A stretch of 64,000 nt of DNA from Pararge aegeria (GCF_905163445.1 NC_053196.1:12053501-12117500); one strand, 5' to 3'. Shown: positions 21,961 to 33,385, counted from the first letter of the stretch. Translations and numbers: made by a program. The notes: a model not told the origin generated them from the sequence alone.

Positions 21961-22815
21961 CGAAGCTAATCGATTAAGTCCTGATAACTTCAACATGCAA
22001 AACCTATTATAAAATACTCGGGCTGATAAAACTTTAATCACTTAGTCCTTGTCACTTGGATTTAAAAAAATATTGATAATAACTATAATTACGCCTCGCT
22101 ACTGCCTTCGTTTGCAACTGGTGTCACATGTTAAATTACTTTAATGACGAATTCAATTACGAAATTAATCAATCAAACTGTTAAAATGTCATTACCAATA
22201 CACAAGACGAGGCCGCAAACAATTACAGGAAAAAAAACGCTCTCGTACATCAATTATTGTCTTGTAGCGATGAAGTGAAAAACTTACGAACTTTTCATCT
22301 TGATTTAATAAAATAAAACTGTGAGCTGATCAGAAATAAAGGTGAAAAGTAGTGTAAAAGCATAATTTAAACATACTCATATTTTAGTAAGAACGAAGTG
22401 CAAAGGATGTAAGTACCTAATTTTGATAAGATAAAAAATTAAGACAAGGATTCCATACACATATGCAGTAATTCTAAGACCTCACTGAATAAACCAGAAA
22501 ACATGATATAACAACGAAAAAAAAGTAGTAAGGTTTTAGATGGAAATAAAAACATTTGTTATCTGAAATTATTTGAGAATGCTTCACTGAAAACATGCCA
22601 AGGGAAAAAATAATAGTACACATTATAAGAAAAAGGTCAATAAATTCTTCGGTGAATGTTAAGGGATATAACGTCCAAGGTCATCATTTAAGAAAATCAT
22701 GCCACATAAGAGAAAATTTCGGCCATATTATTAACAAGACGTAACTTCTAAATGAATAAACATCGCTGAAAAACTAAATGAAAGGTACAAATAGTCCAGT
22801 AAAGCTCCATATAAC

Positions 22816-22850
22816 TATAAAAGGACTAATCGTTTGACCTTTGCCGCAGT
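22816..22850 (+). promoter_or_regulatory. Candidate TATA plus Inr core promoter
   Basis: TATAAAAGG at 22816-22824 is followed 32 bases later by a GCAGTCG initiator-like sequence, giving a start near 22848. It lies 1.05 kb from the Su(H) pair. The first ATG downstream (in ATGGCCGTTGATG) opens only 24 codons, so any product is unknown: a first exon, a non-coding RNA or chance. Confidence 0.3.
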
Positions 22851-23034
22851 CGACACTTGTTGCGACCTTACCTGTTAGTTCCGGTTAACATACTCCTGTT
22901 CCGGTGCGGTGGTTATTGTTCCGCTCGTGCCCTATGGCCGTTGATGTCTTTTTAACTACACGACGTTTAGGGACGGTTATTATGGAAATTAGGAACCAGA
23001 ATATTTAGTAACTAATAACGATTTAAGCAATTAA

Positions 23035-23165
23035 ATATCATTAGCTTTAACGGTAAAGAAAAATTTCGTGAGGGAAGTTGCATATCTGAGAGTTCTCCAT
23101 AATGTTCTCAAACGCGTGTGACTCTATTACATACAAGCCGAATTTGGCCAGTACGCTTTTTTTCG
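23035..23165 (+). repeat. SINE B middle fragment
   Basis: AAATTTCGTGAGGGAAGTTG and GAGAGTTCTCCATAATGTTC. 21961-22810 and 23166-24750 hold no recognised gene; 24451-24500 and 25712-25760 share a GCCCCGAGCG segment. Confidence 0.5.
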
Positions 23166-24754
23166 GATTGTTTATAGCAGATTAACCCTAATGATTTTAA
23201 CAGCGTAATGCGGGCTTTTTTTGCGGAATCGGAAATCGGAATGGGGCTCTGCCAAGGCAACCACTAATCCCATAAAAACGTCAACGCGACCAACACTCTG
23301 ATGCAAGGCCTTCCAAAAAACCTAGATTAGGGCCCTCCGAGTTTGTAGACACCTATTCTTATTTAGCTATTGCTGGGTCCGCTGATATAATACAAAAAGT
23401 TTTGCGGGGCTGCAGTTAGAAGTCATATGTCATCCTCTGTACCTACTTGCCAGACCGTGCTCCAAAGGACTTATTTAGGGAGTACTCAGATTTTTTTGAC
23501 GGAATTAACGCTTACGTCATACGTCTGTGTAGTTTCCGCTATTTAAAAATAATAATTTGGATTGGTCGTAAGTATATGTCATTAACTCCACGTGTCTTGA
23601 CTTATACGCCAGCTGGTGGCAAATATCATAATCAATTAGGATTATTCATTTTCAATATTTTCAATCGCGCTTCAATCGCGCATAAAGGTTACACGCACAC
23701 AAAAAAAAAGTTTTCGTGATATAGACAATTTTCTACGCGTTTAAAAAAATTCTACCGGTAGACAGTGCAAAATGCTTTTACACAGTTTGTCGAATCTAAA
23801 TCCCTAGAGTTCTGTCGTAAGGCATAAATGAACTTCAGTTTAGATGGCAGCAAAGAATGGATAATGGCGGTAAATATTATTAGGGTTGCTATCCCCAGCA
23901 GCACGCAGTCAGGTTTTATCTAATCATTTTATGCATACTGAGCCAAAAATCCGAGCGTGCGGTGGGTGGTGACTGCCTAGTAGCTTTCGGACCTTTACGG
24001 ACTATAGCGGGGCATGTGAGGCGCGCGGGTGAAATTTTATTTTTTATTTACTTTATATCCCCCTCTTAAAGCATTATTCAAGTTGTGGAAAAAGATTAAT
24101 ATGTGTCAGAACTATTATTATGTTGCTTTTCTTTATTTGCCAAGTTTACAACAATAATTTTTTAGTACGACATTTCATCACATTCACAGTCGCAATCAAA
24201 ATGACACAGTTTAATTAGGCCTCATTTATGTCTATAAAATTATTAATCGATCAAGATATTATCAATAAATTAGCGGCTAAAATTAAAAATCGAACACGGA
24301 ACGTGACGAAAATGATTGTAATAAAAAAACAATCATCATTTAAAGATCTCCAAAATGAGTGGTGTACACTTTCATTTTAATAACGCAGGCCCGTATTTGG
24401 AATACGGTGGCAAAAGCAGCTCAATTATATCGTCTGTATTCGGAGCCCCGAGCGAAATGTCACTTTGTGTAGTTATTATGGTGTTGTGTTAAATATTATC
24501 TGTGGGCGTTGCTACATATGAAGGGCGGTAATCAGTGGCTGTGGACGATACAGTCACTAAGAAATGTACTTTTCTCATAACTAAATTTTTCATTTTTTTT
24601 TTCACAAGTAGATATGGCATTTCAAAACTATTGGGAAAAAAAATGGCTGACTTGAGAGACATAAAATAATATTTAACATCCCGTCATAAACATTTAAAAT
24701 CCTTATTTTCTTATTTAGAGTGCCAATCATTGGGAGGAGGTGACCACTAAATTA

Positions 24755-24905
24755 GCACTGAAGTTGTGAAAACCTGGTGGTTAGAGCTCCTGCTCTCCTT
24801 TCGGAGGGGCCGATATTCATTAACTATTCAGAGTTATATCCGTTTTAAATTAAGGCATTTTGGCACCAGAATAACTGAGAGCTCTCCATAACTTTATTCA
24901 AATTA
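24755..24905 (+). repeat. SINE B 5' half, degraded
   Basis: GGTGGTTAGAGCTCCTGCTC, TTTCGGAGGGGCCG and GAGAGCTCTCCATAACTTT. Confidence 0.5.
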
Positions 24906-24959
24906 AAAATAGAATCAATTGTTTCCGACTGTACGATATTTTCTCGAAAGAATTATTTA

Positions 24960-25655
24960 ATCACTAACTGACCCGCGCCACTTCGTCTGCACCGAATCGG
25001 TTATTAGAGGTTTCAATATCTTAAAAAACCTAGAAACAAATTGCAACGCTACCAGGTCCAGTTTTATTTCCAAACTATGTTATTCGCGGCCGGGCGGCCC
25101 GCTGCTTTTTGAGACTTAAAAGTCGGCTTGACATCTTTAGAAAACATCGTTATATTTCAGCGATGGTATGGTACGCATGCATTGTCAATCGTTGTGCCAT
25201 ATGCCTTGCGACTTGCTAGTATCTGTGAAGAGTTATGTCCTTTATCTCCAACAATATTTATCAGATCTTCATTACAATTACACAATACATGCTTGTTAGT
25301 ATACACTTTCAAATAAAAAAAGAATTATTAAAATCGGTTAAAATTTAACGGATCTATGAAGTAAAATTGATAAAAATTTTCATCCCGTTTCCCGGAGGAA
25401 TCTTATTGTTTATCGGGATAAAAAGTAGCCTTTATGTTGACCCGGAATACCTGCCACCAGTATACCAAATTTTGTTTAAATCCCTTCAGTAGTTTTCACG
25501 TGATGCCCGGACAGACAGACAGACAGACAAAAATTAAATAAAAATCTATTTTGGGCTCAGTATCGATTATAAAGCATCCCCCCCAATCAAAATTTTCAAA
25601 ATATATTGAATGTACAGAAATCTTCCAGTTACAGTTTTATTATAAGTATAGATTT
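24960..25655 (-). mobile_element. Helitron-like repeat
   Basis: CTGACCCGCGCCACTTCGTC, TCGGGATAAAAAGTAGCC, a (ACAG)n run at 25510 and TTTTATTATAAGTATAGATT at the far end. Diverged. Confidence 0.4.
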
Positions 25656-26059
25656 TATCAACGATATGTTTAAAACAATGTCAAAATTAGCTTAGTGAAA
25701 TCGTTTGTACTTCAGCCCCGAGCGGATTGTAACTTCATGTAGTAGGTAATTATGTGTTGTTTTCGACTTGTTTTATTCGTTCTGTAGCACTGAGTAGAAC
25801 GGTAGCACCCTGTTACGAAAATATATATTTAAAATTGAATAAAATACTATGATACTTTGAGTTGCCTTTTAAATTATTTATACGCCCGCTTGTGGTAATA
25901 GGCAGTAATCATGGATATCTCTATCCGCTGCCTATTAGGTAGAGCTTTTTTAGTGCATAGACCCACAACAGCGCATCATTGCGGGTTGGTGGGCTTTTGA
26001 AATTATTATTATTATTATTAATTATTATAAGGCGGCTTAGGATTTTTTATTATTTTTTA

Positions 26060-26215
26060 TACCAGTACAAGTTGGCCCTTGACTGCAATCTCACCTAGTG
26101 GTAAGTGTTAATTCAGTCTAAGATGGCAGCGGGCTTACCTGTTAGGGAGTATGGTATTCATACCCTTAATCGGTTTCCAGAGAAAGAACCAGACTAGAGA
26201 AAATTCAGGAATGCC
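26060..26215 (-). repeat. SINE C 3' part
   Basis: GGCCCTTGACTGCAATCTCA, AGATGGCAGCGGGCTTACC and GTTAGGGAGTATGG. Confidence 0.6.
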
Positions 26216-26289
26216 AGGAACCGAAATACCGGTACCTCCAACTTAAATTCACAGCTTTCACCGTTGCACCTGGAAAGTCGAGGATTTTT

Positions 26290-26530
26290 ACTGAAAACCC
26301 CAATATTGGATAGAAGCAGGCATCACTTTACGGAAATCCATAATATATTATGAAAATTAATTTGCTATACTCCGCGAACAGCAGGAGAATCTGTATGGTG
26401 TAATTTATACTTACTTCAATCCGTATACTCCACAACAAACAGATCCTCGGCAATGTAACCTCTACGCACGTTTCGCTCCGAATCTTACAATGAATATGTG
26501 CTCCGGTTTCGGAGCTTCAGGATATTCATC
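26290..26530 (+). mobile_element. Penelope-like repeat, copy 1
   Basis: GAGAATCTGTATGGTGTAAT, AACAGATCCTCGGCAATGTA and ACGCACGTTTCGCTCCGA, rearranged near 26481. The family is shared with 39745-39960 and 53550-53725. Class inferred from the hammerhead-like core. Confidence 0.45.
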
Positions 26531-26623
26531 AGGTATCTCAGTACCCATAACACAGGCTACGCTTACTTTGGGGCAAGATGGCGATGTGTGTATTGTCGTA
26601 GTATATTTATTTATTTATTTATA
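26516..26623 (+). repeat. SINE A 3' end
   Basis: ATATTCATCAGGTATCTCAG through GGCGATGTGTGTATTGTCGT to (TTTA)n. Confidence 0.7.
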
Positions 26624-26646
26624 AACTAAGATTTTCGTGGTTAATC

Positions 26647-26788
26647 AACATTTCTTAAATATAGTTCAACGGGTAAATACCCGGGTTAGTCCCGTCGTGA
26701 CCACGAACCATGCAACTGGGTCGAAATATCGACGAATCCAAAAATATTATCGTGGTATGCACCCGGTGAACTATATTTAAGAAATGTT
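26647..26788. mobile_element. Short foldback element with 22-bp inverted ends
   Basis: AACATTTCTTAAATATAGTT+CA and its exact complement bound 142 bases. The centre has GTCGTGACCACGAACCATGC. No target duplication seen. Confidence 0.55.
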
Positions 26789-26889
26789 CATCACCATAAT
26801 CAGAATCGTCCCTAGCTCATTAACGTCTCAGTGCTGGGCAAAGGTCTCTTCCTAGGAGCGGGAGTTCCAGAGCAAATTTCTTAAATTCC

Positions 26890-26990
26890 ACGTCAGGTGA
26901 GCCGTTGAATCCAATCTCATCTGGTTGTGTGTGATTCAGTCTAAGATAGCAGCGAACTAGCAAGCTGGTCGGATATAGAAATTACAGGTT
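26890..26990 (-). repeat. SINE C fragment
   Basis: AATCTCATCTGGTTGTGTGT and CAGTCTAAGATAGCAGCG. 26790-26889 resembles an RTE tail (CAGTGCTGGGCAAAGGTCTC). Confidence 0.45.
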
Positions 26991-27087
26991 TTTTTTTTAA
27001 ATTGTAATTGATTACAAAGCAAACAACATTTGTATATTATACATATTTATTTTATTAATTCTTATATAGTGTGTATTTTATATAATA

Positions 27088-27355
27088 CTAGCGTTCCCAG
27101 CCCGCTTCGACGGGCTAGATTTCGCTTTATTTTATTTAAACAATAAACTTACATCATTAAATTTTTAATAAAAGCTGTATTTGACAGTTTGACAGTTCAA
27201 AAATAGGAGTGCTCCGATCGTCACCAAACTTTACAGGATTACTCGCCAGGGCAATCCGGAGAATTTCTGAAAGTTTCATTGAAATCGGTCCAGCCGTTTC
27301 GGAGCCTATACGGAACATACCCACACACTTTCGCTTTTTATATATAGATAGAAGA
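27088..27355 (-). mobile_element. Helitron-like repeat
   Basis: ACTAGCGTTCCCAGCCCGCT start and a CACACACTTTCGCTTTTTAT end match the orientation of the other Helitron-like copies. Confidence 0.4.
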
Positions 27356-27364
27356 AGAAGATAA

Positions 27365-27535
27365 CTTTGAACTTTTTATATAAATATAACCTAAAATAAA
27401 CTATGTAAAACTAAATAAAATCTAAAACGTCTTCGAAACCACAGCAGCGAGGCACAGTTCCTAAGATGCTGGCAGCATTGCCCCTTTGGATGGCCAAACT
27501 AATTCGTTGGCCAAGGTAACTGCCCGCTCTAGGAT
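27365..27535 (-). pseudogene. LINE 3' end (family L), reverse copy
   Basis: Reverse strand carries TTGGCCAACGAATTAGTTTG, GGAACTGTGCCTCGCTGC and the same 3' UTR (AGTTTATTTTAGGTTATATT) as 17935-18095. Confidence 0.55.
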
Positions 27536-27599
27536 CACCGTTATAAATAATATAGTAAATTATGTTTTATTTATTTATTATAAATATTTATATATTTAT

Positions 27600-27835
27600 T
27601 TCTATTTAATTTGTAGTTTTTCTTCTTTTTTTGCGTGTTTATGTTTTATTGTTTGCACTGTCTCTCTGTCACTTTCATGTTTTCAATTACTTTCACCAGG
27701 GGTTGTCTGTAAGAGATTGCTTTTGCAACAAGACCGCCTTTGCACACAACTGTATTTATATATTTTTTTTTCTTTTTCTTGTGTGTTTCTTGTATTGTTT
27801 CAAAGTTTGTGCAATAAAGTCTTCTCAATAAAAAA
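27600..27835 (+). repeat. LINE tail (family F, variant)
   Basis: GTTGTCTGTAAGAGATTGCT, AACAAGACCGCCTTTGCACA and GTGCAATAAAGTCTTCTC. Confidence 0.55.
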
Positions 27836-27954
27836 AAGGCTAATTGGTAAAAAACAATTTCAAAAATATGTCCGCCCTACTTTGTTCTTCTGGAACTTAT
27901 AAATAACTACTTCTACAAAGATCATATAGGGAGATCAGGCGCCAGGGAGGCTGT

Positions 27955-28275
27955 AAATAAATTCAAAATACAAATTCAAATTCAAAATTAATTTATTTCA
28001 AGTAGGCCTAATTTATAAACACTTTTGAAACGTCCAATCAGTCTGTTTGTAGTGACTCCAAAACCGGTTCGGAAGGCAGATTCCACTGAGAAGAGCCGGC
28101 AAGAAACTCAGCAGATTGTTTTTTTTCCATATTTTTATAGTTTAACAATATTTGGAATTTTTCTATTTTGTGAGAGATGAGAGCGGAGTGGCCTGCTTCA
28201 AAGCAGCCTTGTTAAGGAATTCATCAATCTTGTAGTAACCGCGATTTGTTAAATGTGTTTTAATATATTGTTTGT
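27955..28275 (-). repeat. LINE 3' end (family E)
   Basis: Tail (AATTCAAA)n reversed, AACCGGTTCGGAAGGCAGAT, CGGCAAGAAACTCAGCAG and the 5' edge of the ORF end (TTCATCAATCTTGTAGTAAC). Confidence 0.65.
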
Positions 28276-28424
28276 AGTTTTAATATTACCTACATAAATA
28301 AGTTGTAAATATTCTCAATGAGTGAAATTGTAATTTCTTTTGAGAAAATAAACGTCTTTAACCACAACCAAAACTTAGGTAAAGGTAGATCTAATATAAC
28401 CTTTGGCTAAAGTTTCGAGGTTAC

Positions 28425-28555
28425 GATGAAAAACCGATTAGGGATATGTGTTAAATATAGTTGCTATACTCCCAACAGGTAAGCCCGCTACCATCTTAGA
28501 CATTTACCAACAGGTGAGATTGCAGGAGAGGGCATTTGAAGTGCAGTAAAAAAAT
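28425..28555 (+). repeat. SINE C 3' part
   Basis: ACCGATTAGGGATATGTG, GCCCGCTACCATCTTAGAC and GGTGAGATTGCAGG. Confidence 0.55.
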
Positions 28556-28924
28556 AAATCAAGTTTACATTCACTTTTCTATGTATACTTCTAAATAGGT
28601 AATTTAAATTGGACAGCCTTATACTTTACGCTCGCAATCGTGTATGTACGAAAATAGCAGTCGTAATTTCAGAATGGAGTCAATGATTGTAAACCACAGC
28701 TAGCTTATTATTTCACACAGGTGTTTCTTGTAATGATAACGTATTGAGAATAAACCTGCGAGAGTACTAGGTAAAGCCCTTATTAAAGTTATAAGTATCT
28801 TTATTCTTTCTTGAACGTACCTACTTGCAGGAAATTTTAAATGATTCATTTTTTAAACGTCGTGATTCATTCATTCCTTATGCAAAGGTGCGTTTATATT
28901 TATTTCTCAATATTTTTTCATTGG

Positions 28925-29223
28925 AAATTCCAGTGGTTTTGTGGTTCCTACTTGGACTTCACTTTCGGGAGGCGGAGTTCGAATCCCCGCACACACCCCT
29001 TACTTTTAGTGCGTTAAATTATGTGCGTTCCAAAATATAACTTGCTTTGACAGTGAAGGAAAACATCGTCAGGAAAACCTGCATGAATGAAGTTCTGAAT
29101 AATGTTCTCAAAATGTGTGTGGAGTACACCAATCCGCCCTTGGCCAGCGTGGTGGGCTATGGCCCTGGTTGGAGGAGACCCGTGCCCTGTAGTAGGCCGA
29201 TAATGGGTTGATATGATGATTTT
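28925..29223 (+). repeat. SINE B, full length
   Basis: Head with B-box region GAGTTCGAATCCCCGC, GAAGGAAAACATCGTCAGGA, CCAGCGTGGTGGGCTATGGC, end GATAATGGGTTGATATGATG. Confidence 0.75.
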
Positions 29224-29490
29224 TTTCATTGACAATTACAATTTCTCAGTGAAAATTTAATCGTAATCATGTGAAAATATCATTTTGCCATCATAAATGG
29301 CAGTAACGGGTGTACCTATTGCAACTGACATTCAGTCAAAGAAAATCAGGGCCTTTAACACAAAGTTTGGTTAGCTGTTGTTTTACAATCACACGTTACT
29401 CTCAGGTATTTTTATATTCACTTATAATTTTATGTTTTGAAAAATAACTTCATGAATATTCTGTAAAATATTAAAATTTAATAGAAATAA

Positions 29491-29908
29491 CTGGACATGG
29501 ACCATTAAAGCAGCTGGTAGACAACGTATAGACGCTTTTGAGATGTAATGCTGGAGGAGAATTCTGCGAATCCTGAGGCCGGCACACAGGACCAACGCAT
29601 CGATATTGAGACAGCTTAAAATTACAAGAAGGCTATCAACCAGCTGTCTTAAGAGGATTCTTGAGTACTTCGGTCACATTGCCAGAAGAGATGGAGACAA
29701 TCTTGAAAAGATAGTAGTCACTGGCAAAGCGGAAGGTAAGAGACCTCGAGGACGTAGCCCGTTTCGTTGGTCTGATCAAATCCGCACTGCTCTCGACACC
29801 AAAGTGCATATTGCTTTAAACTTTGCTAAAAGCCGAGTCAAATGGCACAAAATCGTCCAAAAGGTTGTAAGTGGAAGGGGTCACTCAGCAATGAGGAACA
29901 CGACGTAG
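29491..29908 (+). pseudogene. RTE-like LINE, C-terminal reading frame remnant
   Basis: Reads WTIKAAGRQRIDAFEM, an in-frame stop, CWRRILRILRPAHRTNASIL and, further on, ILEYFGHIARRDGDNLEKIV and GKAEGKRPRGRSPFRWSDQI before a natural stop at 29908. RQRIDAFEMxCWRRIL and the FGHIARR/GKRxRGRxPxRWxDQI blocks are the usual C-terminus of RTE-type non-LTR elements. The element is 5' truncated with one stop. Confidence 0.8.
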
Positions 29909-30389
29909 AGAGAGAGAATAGAAATAACAGATAATAAAAAAAGGATAACGGCTAGTTTATGGAACAGTGTCTTCCATTTACTTGCATTATAATTATTTAA
30001 CACAATTTCGAAACGATCTTTTGACCTGACGAACTTAACTAAATGTTAAACAGAAAAAATTGTTAATATTGTTAAATTCTTAAAATAAACATGAATACAT
30101 TAAAAAGTTCCACCATTGTTGGTCGTATGTATATCAAGAAGGTATAAATTATTAAAAAAAATAACTAGGTAGGTACGTGTAATCATAGTTTTGCAAACAC
30201 TACTTGAAACCATTAAGAAAGAGAAATAACAGAAATATTGGATTTTTAAACACCTCCACGGAGCGTAATGATGGACTTACGGACTTAATACGGCCAACCT
30301 AATTAACTCAAGAAATATCCTGTTTAAATAGCGGACGAGTCCTCGTATATAGTAAAAGTAATCTTTATTTAGCCACGGGAATCACAGAT

Positions 30390-30690
30390 AGGTTTGACGA
30401 GTATTTTAAGCGGTCGATCCCAGGCTGGGGTAGTTTGGAAAGTTTTTATTTCTGAATTTCCTCTTGTCTGATGAAAAGTTTCGTTCGTGGCTGGTTACCA
30501 CACACCGAAAAAGACTAGCCGCGAAGCAATTTAGTGTTCCGGTACGATGCCGCGTAGAACCGTTTTGGGGGTGGATTTTATATAAGTGAGATATCTCTAA
30601 CAGGCTTGCCCACTACCATCTAACACTGCATCATCACTTACGACCAGGTGAGATTGCAGTCGAGTGAGAAAATTAATAAATAAAATATTT
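30390..30690 (+). repeat. SINE C
   Basis: GCGATTTAGTGTTCCGGTAC-type box (AGCAATTTAGTGTTCCGG), TTGCCCACTACCATCTAACA and CCAGGTGAGATTGCAGTCGA. Confidence 0.65.
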
Positions 30691-30755
30691 CCTTTCTCAA
30701 GTGCGAATGTTATAATACCACAGCGCACGCAATTTGGCCATGGAGGTTGTTGAAG

Positions 30756-30985
30756 TCTAGATTTCTGCTGATACCTATTCTTAGTTTCTAATGATACTCT
30801 TCTGCTCATACTCTTTATTTCTGCTGATACTCTCCATTTTTGATGACACTATTTGTTTCTGCTGATACTCTTAATTTCTGCTCATTCTTCTTATTTCTGC
30901 TCATTCTTCTTATTTCTGCTGATAATCTTCATTCCCACTGATACTCTACATTTCTGCTAATACGCTTCATTTCTATCGATCCCCA
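30756..30985. repeat. Minisatellite, 19-20 bp unit
   Basis: About 11-12 imperfect units of TTTCTGCTGATACTCTTCA, with variants GCTCATTCTTCTTA and CCACTGATACTCTACA. Confidence 0.75.
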
Positions 30986-31317
30986 ATCCACCTTTTAGCG
31001 TCTGCAATTTTCCAGGACAATTCCCCAAACTGGATGCGTATACTTACTTTTAGAGCGAATAAAAATAGGTTTATACCACTTCACTAGAAAAACATAACTA
31101 AATAAATTTACACTAGGTATATAGCATAAAATTTATAAAATAAATTAAATATAAAAGTTATCCACTTTCGTAGCACTCAATATTGCAAAAAAACTAAGTT
31201 TTCTTTTACCTTTTTGAACAGTAACTCTGACGTTAGGCTTTTTAACTTGTAACTTACTAGAGCAGCACAGAGCACAAGTAAAGTATTTTAATTCCAACGA
31301 AGTTATCATGCAGTGGT

Positions 31318-31745
31318 TTCGGGTTAACCTGTTAGGGAGTATGGCAGTTCTTTTTACCCATACCTCTAATCGTTTTCGACGTGACACCGTGACGGAACGC
31401 TAAATCACTTGCATAATAATAAATAAACGCCTTTGCATGCCTACAATTCTTGTTGTTGTTTATTCTATATTTTATGTATATTCTGATGTTTGTGTGCAAT
31501 AAAGTATTTCTTCTTCTTCTTCAAAATCACTTGTGTGCAATAAAGTATTTCTTCTTCTTCTTCAAAATCACACTGTGGCACGTCTTTGTCCATAGCAAGG
31601 TAACAAGCCTCTGCCAGTCTCCCACCAGACCAGACAAGAAACAAATCAGAAAAATTAAAGTTACCAAATGTTCCCTGCCGGAAATCGAACCTTGGGACCT
31701 CCATATTAAACCACATTGCCCACGACTGCGTCAGGTTGGTCGTCA
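31318..31745 (-). repeat. SINE C split by a LINE tail
   Basis: 3' part 31318-31406 and head 31573-31745 (reverse head GCAGTCGTGGGCAATGTGG, B-box region AGGTTCGATTTCCGG) are one SINE; the insertion is 31410-31570. Confidence 0.65.
31410..31570 (+). mobile_element. 5'-truncated LINE tail with repeated 3' end
   Basis: TGTGTGCAATAAAGTATTTC, (TTC)n and AAAATCAC occurs twice in a row. AAATCAC flanks both ends of the insertion and also separates the two tail copies. 31750-32129 is unassigned. Confidence 0.6.
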
Positions 31746-32129
31746 AAAAAATTATTACATATTAGGCCGATATTCTTAATTTGTCAAGCCTGCCAAAGCT
31801 TTCAATTCGTTAAGTACCCAAGATCTCGACAATCGTAAACATTTTAATCAAGATGGCTGTCGGATACAGTAAACATAATTTATTCCAATGTTTATTACAC
31901 AATGTAGTACAGTCACATGACTCCTACACACGCCTACGTGCGGCGTAAAGACATTTCCACTATGAGTGGGTGTAAACATAATATGTTGAAACTAATACTT
32001 TTGTTAATTACTATGCCTTTATTTAATGCAGCAAAAGAGGTTGCTTTTTTATAATCTTACGTTTTATAAAAACTAAGACCTTCTTATGAGACATGTACAA
32101 GATATAATTCTTCATTCAAATTTATAATA

Positions 32130-32430
32130 AAACTAGCTGTTACCCGCGACTTCGTCTGCGTTTGATTTTGTTTTTAAAGTATTCAGTATCGCTAGCCTTA
32201 AATGAGTATAGTTGTATATACATATAACATGTGACTGACAATTAATTATAGACAAATAATTTGCAATAAAATAAAATTGTGACTTTACTTAAAGATCTAA
32301 GCTATCCTATCTCTTAAGTTGGACCAGACTGCTCACGGTGTGCCAATTTAATTTAAAATCGGTTCAGTAGTTTAGGAGTCCATCGCGGACAAACATCGTG
32401 ACAGGAGATTTATATATATTAAGATAATAG
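32130..32430 (-). mobile_element. Helitron-like repeat
   Basis: ACTAGCTGTTACCCGCGACT, TCGTCTGCGTTTGATTTTG and TCGGTTCAGTAGTTTAGGAG. Confidence 0.5.
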
Positions 32431-32947
32431 CCACACACTTCCCTTTGAGTTAATTACTAATTATTAAACGTACTTTGAGGTTTCCAACTCTCAAGCTTCG
32501 GAAAATCGAGTGTGGACTTGTCAGCAGAAGCGCTAATTCGAGCAGAAGACGTCTACCCATCGAGACCGAAAAATTGGTCATTATTTTTTTCAGTAACCAT
32601 ATTATAGTAATCCAAGGAAGCTAAATTACAAATATTCCGAAAAACTGTAGAACAGATTTTTTGATGGCATCAGTAATAAATTAAAAGTAGTAATAAATTA
32701 TTAGATACTAAAACTATTTCAAGTTATAAGTAGATAGACATATAAAAACAAGTGATTTTTATGAATGTTTTCATGAAGGAGCTGCAAATGGTTACTCTTC
32801 TTGCATTTACAGATCCCTTTTAAAGACTCAGGCTATTGATGATGATCTCAAAACAACACGAGGACACTGTTGGACTAAAGGCTTCTAACAACCACTAAAG
32901 GTTTTATATGTATATTATAGGTATTTGTATAACATATTATTCTAAAA

Positions 32948-33221
32948 ATTTTATAAATTTAAAATGCATATAAAAATTTTCGGAACCGACAGGAATTGAA
33001 CATGCGACTCTCGGGCAATCGCGGCCTGAGTGCTTTCACCAATTAAGTAATAATATAATAATAATATAATAATAATAAAGTAATATACTAATTTCGGCAT
33101 CGATCGTAGGAGAGCCGTAGCTTAATTGATGAAAGTGCTCAGGCCGCGATTGCCCGAGACTCGCAGGTTAAAATCCTGTCGGTTCCAAAAATTTTTATAT
33201 GCATTTTAAATTTATAAAATT
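32948..33221. repeat. Palindrome of two tRNA-like units, head to head
   Basis: Arms 32948-33047 and 33121-33221 (about 100 bp each, few mismatches) with an AT-rich 73-bp spacer. Confidence 0.8.
33110..33187 (+). other. tRNA-like sequence, probably a SINE head
   Basis: A box TAGCTTAATTG fits TRGYNNANNNG exactly. The B box here is decayed (GGTTAAAATCC), whereas the mirror copy keeps GTTCAATTC. It lacks a clean cloverleaf, so it is not called as a tRNA gene. Confidence 0.45.
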
Positions 33222-33289
33222 GATAATTCCTCCAAGTGTAGGTAAAAACACTAATAAAAATTATAAAAATATTGTAAAAATATTTGGTT

Positions 33290-33385
33290 GATAAGGCCGC
33301 CAAATTGGACCCTCTAACTTAGCGCTCTATCGTTTTTGTATTTTGTGAAATTTCGGTGTGTTTTAATAAAATAATTTCATTTATT
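33290..33385 (+). repeat. LINE tail (family F)
   Basis: GATAAGGCCGCCAAATTGG, then TTTTAATAAAATAATTTC. Confidence 0.45.

Noticed and set aside
27486..27902. 138-codon open frame, plus strand
   Set aside because: It is composed of the reverse end of a family L LINE and a pyrimidine-rich family F tail; the Phe/Leu/Cys-rich product reflects T-rich DNA.
30756..30985. CRISPR-like array
   Set aside because: The units are contiguous imperfect 19-20 mers without unique spacers, in an insect genome.
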